Assembly: GCA_013203185.1 (NCBI GenBank)
Contig: JABMOS010000137.1
Location: 1 to 39,047, forward strand
From: Fidelibacterota bacterium
GTDB taxonomy: Bacteria; Fidelibacterota; UBA8477; JABMPR01
Direction: 5' to 3'
DNA: 39,047 bases
Shown here: positions 37,086 through 39,047 of the stretch, piece after piece
Layout: every line of letters starts with the position of its first letter
How positions within the stretch are numbered: the stretch's first letter is position 1
Translations under genes and position numbers: made by a program
Notes under the pieces: generated by a model
Databases searched by the model: none
Told to the model about the DNA's origin: nothing
What the model saw: the letters and a program-made list of their open reading frames with translations, nothing else

Positions 37086-37151
37086 TGAAATCTGCCTTTG
37101 AAGGAAGCAAATATTTCTTTTAAACCAATCCTGTCTCAATAGATTAAAATC

Positions 37152-37820
37152 ATGGAAAATAATTTTCGCGAATTTGCCATCTGTACCATTGATGAGCTCG
37201 GTTTATCTGACTATGAAGTTGCCAAATTAACCGGTATTAAGAGTTCATCTGTGAGCCGCTGGCGGACGGGAAAAACAATCCCCCGAAAAAATAGTCTCAG
37301 ACATCTCGCTCAACTGGCAGGGCGTCAGATTCGTTTTAAAAAATCTGAGGACATGATTACAGTTGAATGGCAGGATGAGGATAAAAGTAACCTGAGACCT
37401 TATGTCCCTCTGCAGAACATTCGCCAGACGATAAAAGTCTATACCTGGAGTCAAAGCAGTCAGGTTGATTTTTTCAGACGAAATGGTATCATTGGTCAGA
37501 AACCAGTACATGCATTAAAGGGCATTCCTGATGTTGAAGATCCTCTGGCCTATTCCATCATTATCGACGAAGAACAAAATCCCCTCATTGATCCTTATTC
37601 TCGATATGGTGATGTGATGATCATTTCCCCTGCTGCCAGTGTAAAAAATGGTGATCACGTTGTAGCTCGACTTAGTGATGGACGATTGATCTCCAGGAAA
37701 ATCCAATTTTCTGAGGATAATTTGTTTTTTACGCGGCATGAGGGTGGTGCTGCTGATTTCAGTGTAAAATCTGAGGCCGTTCATTTTTATCACAAGGTTG
37801 TGTACATCCGCAAGCGGTAG
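37152..37820 (+). CDS. XRE-type transcriptional regulator with S24/LexA-like C-terminal domain
   Basis: Residues about 12-60 form a helix-turn-helix of the XRE/Cro type (SDYEVAKLTGIKSSSVSRWR followed by TGKTIPRKNSLRHLAQLAG). Residues about 130-220 look like the S24 (LexA/CI) peptidase fold: YSIIIDEEQNPLIDP, RYGDVMIISPAASVKNGDHV and GRLISRKIQF. At the usual DSMxP site the residues are E-E-Q-N-P, so the catalytic serine appears replaced by Glu141, while a lysine (Lys183) is kept near its expected place. It is probably a repressor that cannot cleave itself. The length is 222 aa. No strong Shine-Dalgarno precedes ATG 37152. Its targets are unknown; the divergent TPR gene and itself are the nearest candidates. 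Confidence 0.8.
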   Translation: MENNFREFAICTIDELGLSDYEVAKLTGIKSSSVSRWRTGKTIPRKNSLRHLAQLAGRQIRFKKSEDMITVEWQDEDKSNLRPYVPLQNIRQTIKVYTWSQSSQVDFFRRNGIIGQKPVHALKGIPDVEDPLAYSIIIDEEQNPLIDPYSRYGDVMIISPAASVKNGDHVVARLSDGRLISRKIQFSEDNLFFTRHEGGAADFSVKSEAVHFYHKVVYIRKR

Positions 37821-37831
37821 TACTCCTGAGC

Positions 37832-37856
37832 GGAGACTGAGCCTGTCGAAGTCTCC
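37832..37856 (+). repeat. REP-like hairpin, copy 1
   Basis: GGAGACT and AGTCTCC form a perfect seven-pair stem around the 11-base loop GAGCCTGTCGA. It begins 11 bases after the regulator stop. The loop and flank match the GAGCCTGTCGAAG type of intergenic repeat seen in many bacterial genomes. It has no T tract, so it is not a normal terminator. Confidence 0.6.
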
Positions 37857-37927
37857 AGCTTTTCCCAACATCAAAAATCAGTTTTTTCTCGTTGATTCAC
37901 AATTGGTTCACGGATCTGCTAATATTT

Positions 37928-37952
37928 GGACATTTCGAGAGCCTCAATGTCC
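37928..37952 (-). repeat. REP-like hairpin, copy 2 (opposite orientation)
   Basis: GGACATT and AATGTCC form a perfect seven-pair stem around the 11-base loop TCGAGAGCCTC. The reverse complement of this loop, GAGGCTCTCGA, matches the copy 1 loop at 9 of 11 positions. The stem and loop lengths are identical, so it reads as an inverted copy with a different stem sequence. Confidence 0.55.
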
Positions 37953-37977
37953 GGAGCCAGAGCTTGCCGAAGTCTCT
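37953..37977 (+). repeat. REP-like element, copy 3 (degenerate stem)
   Basis: GAGCTTGCCGAAGTCTC at 37960-37976 matches copy 1 at 15 of 17 positions and is in the same orientation. The left stem arm GGAGCCA has decayed: only about five of seven pairs remain, one of them G-U. It begins directly after copy 2. Confidence 0.5.
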
Positions 37978-38057
37978 ATCCCCAGCACAATTCTATTTAG
38001 CCATCCAGTTGATACGTCTTCAAAGCTAAAGACTTCCTGCATTTTCCTATAAACAGA

Positions 38058-38083
38058 AAGAGACCTGATTACTCAGGTCTCTT
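38058..38083 (-). terminator. Rho-independent terminator after tRNA-Leu
   Basis: An 11-pair perfect stem (AAGAGACCTGA with TCAGGTCTCTT) encloses a four-base loop. On the minus strand it is followed by TTTCTGTTT. It lies 14 bases after the tRNA 3' end and probably ends the tpiA-secG-tRNA transcript. Confidence 0.9.
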
Positions 38084-38097
38084 ATGAGGGATTGTTG

Positions 38098-38181
38098 TGC
38101 CGAGAGCGGGATTCGAACCCGCACAAGCGTTAGCTCACTGCCCCCTCAAGACAGCGTGTCTACCAGTTCCACCACCTCGGC
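38098..38181 (-). tRNA. tRNA-Leu (anticodon GAG)
   Basis: This is a class II tRNA of 84 bases without encoded CCA. The acceptor arm is GCCGAGG/TCTCGGC with one G-U pair, followed by discriminator A. The anticodon stem CTGTC/GGCAG frames the loop TTGAGGG, giving GAG, which reads CUC and CUU. A long variable arm (TGAGC TAAC GCTTG) identifies a leucine-type tRNA, and the T arm GCGGG-TTCGAAT-CCCGC is perfect. It starts seven bases after the secG stop and is presumably processed from the same transcript. Confidence 0.97.
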
Positions 38182-38188
38182 CAAAAAG

Positions 38189-38569
38189 TTATTCTTCGGT
38201 TGTGGCTTCTCCAGTGGTAGCAGGAGTTATGGTTGCTGCAGGTAATTCCAATTCAGCAGGCGCTGCTGCTTCAAACTGAGTCCCCGGAACAATCATTTCT
38301 TCTTGCAATTCTTTCTGGAAGTCAGTTTGGCCTGTTGAGCCGCCCTTATTCAGAACACCGATGAGAATAATAATCACCATAAAAGCGACAGCCAATCCGC
38401 CAGTCAATTTGGTAAGGAAATTGCCTGCACCTACACCACCAAAGAGTGCGCTTGCAGTATTACCTCCACCAAAAGTGCCAGCTAACCCGCCACCCTTACT
38501 GGATTGCATCAAAATCACCATCATAAGTAACAATGAAATGATAACCAGTATAATGTACAAAAATGTCAT
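38189..38569 (-). CDS. secG: Preprotein translocase subunit SecG
   Basis: SecG is the small auxiliary subunit of the SecYEG channel. Two membrane helices are visible (YIILVIISLLLMMVILMQSS and GGLAVAFMVIIILIGVL), joined by the invariant SecG loop SSKGGGLAGTFGG followed by TASALFGGVGAGNFLTKLT. A 45-residue tail rich in Ala, Glu, Thr and Pro extends the protein to 126 aa, longer than minimal SecG. ATG 38569 has GGAG seven bases upstream and lies nine bases after tpiA. Confidence 0.95.
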   Translation of the reverse strand: MTFLYIILVIISLLLMMVILMQSSKGGGLAGTFGGGNTASALFGGVGAGNFLTKLTGGLAVAFMVIIILIGVLNKGGSTGQTDFQKELQEEMIVPGTQFEAAAPAELELPAATITPATTGEATTEE

Positions 38570-38578
38570 GTGTCTCTC

Positions 38579-39047
38579 CTAGTCGATGGCTCCAGCTTCG
38601 TCAATGATCCCCTTGAATGCATCAAGTGTCATACTTGCTCCGCCTACCAGAGCTCCATCAATGTCCTTATTGGACAGTAAACCTTGTGTATTATCAGGTT
38701 TGACGCTTCCGCCATATAAAATCCATGTGGATTCCGCAACGTCTCCATCAAATAGTGTTTTTAAAGCACTACGTATGAAAGCATGGACATCGGCGGCTTG
38801 TTGTGGTGAGGCAGTCAATCCAGTGCCGATGGCCCAGACGGGCTCATAAGCAACAATGACTGTATCCATCTCAGCTTTTGACAAGCCTTTAAGGCCTTCT
38901 CTAAGCTGTCTGGCAATCACTTTCTCAGTGTCGTTTGCCTCGCGCTCTTCAATTTTCTCACCCACACACAAAATGGGAATCAAACCTGTTTTCAAAGAAC
39001 TGTGAACTTTGTTGTTAATCCAATCATCGGACTCACCAAAGACATGA
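38579..39047 (-). CDS. tpiA: Triosephosphate isomerase (partial, N-terminus outside window)
   Basis: This is the C-terminal part (156 residues) of TpiA, which interconverts dihydroxyacetone phosphate and glyceraldehyde 3-phosphate. The frame continues through the right edge with VFGESDDWINNKV, the segment following the catalytic histidine region. The catalytic glutamate is in VAYEPVWAIGTG, and the phosphate-gripping loop 6 spans AIGTGLTAS. ILYGGSVKPDN and GALVGGASM complete the barrel. It is followed by secG, a very common bacterial gene order. Confidence 0.96.
   Translation of the reverse strand, partial: HVFGESDDWINNKVHSSLKTGLIPILCVGEKIEEREANDTEKVIARQLREGLKGLSKAEMDTVIVAYEPVWAIGTGLTASPQQAADVHAFIRSALKTLFDGDVAESTWILYGGSVKPDNTQGLLSNKDIDGALVGGASMTLDAFKGIIDEAGAID

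Larger units (their letters stand above)
36727..37151. other. Divergent intergenic spacer between the TPR gene and the XRE/S24-like regulator
   Basis: There are 425 bases between two divergent starts. I see no convincing protein or known RNA gene. It contains a six-base-pair hairpin at 36783-36800, another at 36957-36973 (GGGCAA/TTGCCC), and an interrupted inverted repeat at 37026-37085. A weak sigma-70-like pair, TTGAAG at 37098 and TAAACC at 37121 with 17-base spacing, could serve the regulator gene. Both promoters must lie here. A small RNA cannot be excluded. Confidence 0.6.

Noticed and set aside
36784-37101. A 105-codon plus-strand open frame starting with GTG in the divergent spacer
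   Set aside because: It has no ribosome binding site or recognisable motif and odd composition. The region contains inverted repeats and must hold two promoters. I treat it as chance.
37857-37927. Spacer between REP-like copies 1 and 2 as a possible CRISPR or attachment site
   Set aside because: The repeats are in opposite orientation and too short, with only three copies, and there is no cas gene or integrase. An attachment site at the tRNA was also considered, but no duplicated tRNA end is visible.

Overview
The window looks like chromosomal core DNA of a free-living, Gram-negative-type bacterium. Signs of this are lipoprotein signal peptides, a PBP4-type DacB, SecG, classical menaquinone synthesis, and GlnS together with GltX. 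The gene content (TPR and cohesin-like secreted proteins, methylmalonyl-CoA epimerase, TrkAH, a D-amino-acid/dipeptide module) would suit the FCB superphylum, for example a Marinimicrobia-like lineage. That placement is a low-confidence inference from gene content alone. I see no insertion sequence, prophage, CRISPR array or rRNA.

Layout. (1) 1-3562, minus strand: NlpC/P60 peptidase, trpS, scpA, scpB and a pseudouridine synthase cut by the window edge. They are tightly packed and probably form one operon. (2) 3782-13527, plus strand: menF-menD-menH-menB-menA-menC-menE followed by a MATE transporter. This covers chorismate to demethylmenaquinone, but the DHNA-CoA thioesterase and the final methyltransferase are not here. 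(3) 13524-18038, minus strand: rmuC, a secreted protein of unknown function, and glnS, with gaps of about 40 to 120 bases. (4) 18039-35322, minus strand: a very compact run of 16 genes: acpS, nnr, vanZ-like, recN, cohesin-like lipoprotein, threonine aldolase, trkA, trkH, crotonase, DUF1611, dipeptide epimerase, dacB, methylmalonyl-CoA epimerase, uvrC, FAH-family hydrolase, gltX. Most junctions overlap or are separated by a few bases. (5) 35428-37151: a strong bidirectional terminator, a secreted TPR protein, and a 425-base divergent spacer. (6) 37152-39047: a plus-strand XRE/S24-like regulator, three small REP-like hairpins, then tpiA-secG-tRNA-Leu(GAG) on the minus strand ending at a clear terminator.

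How the genes work together. The men operon makes the respiratory quinone. The ScpAB pair serves chromosome condensation with an SMC protein encoded elsewhere. RecN, UvrC and RmuC are DNA-repair proteins spread through housekeeping operons. TrkA and TrkH form a potassium uptake system. The most suggestive accessory module is DUF1611 (DgcN-like), an enolase-superfamily epimerase (AEE/DgcA-like) and DacB, consecutive at 22564-26211. These could handle D-glutamate or murein dipeptides released from the cell wall. An SH3b-NlpC/P60 endopeptidase of the type that produces such dipeptides lies about 20 kb away at 2771-3562.

I did not find an obviously new defence or mobile system. The best leads are the D-Glu/murein-peptide module, an S24-like regulator that appears to lack its catalytic serine, a cohesin-fold lipoprotein without visible partners, an unrecognised 411-residue secreted protein, and a cluster of REP-like hairpins in alternating orientation.
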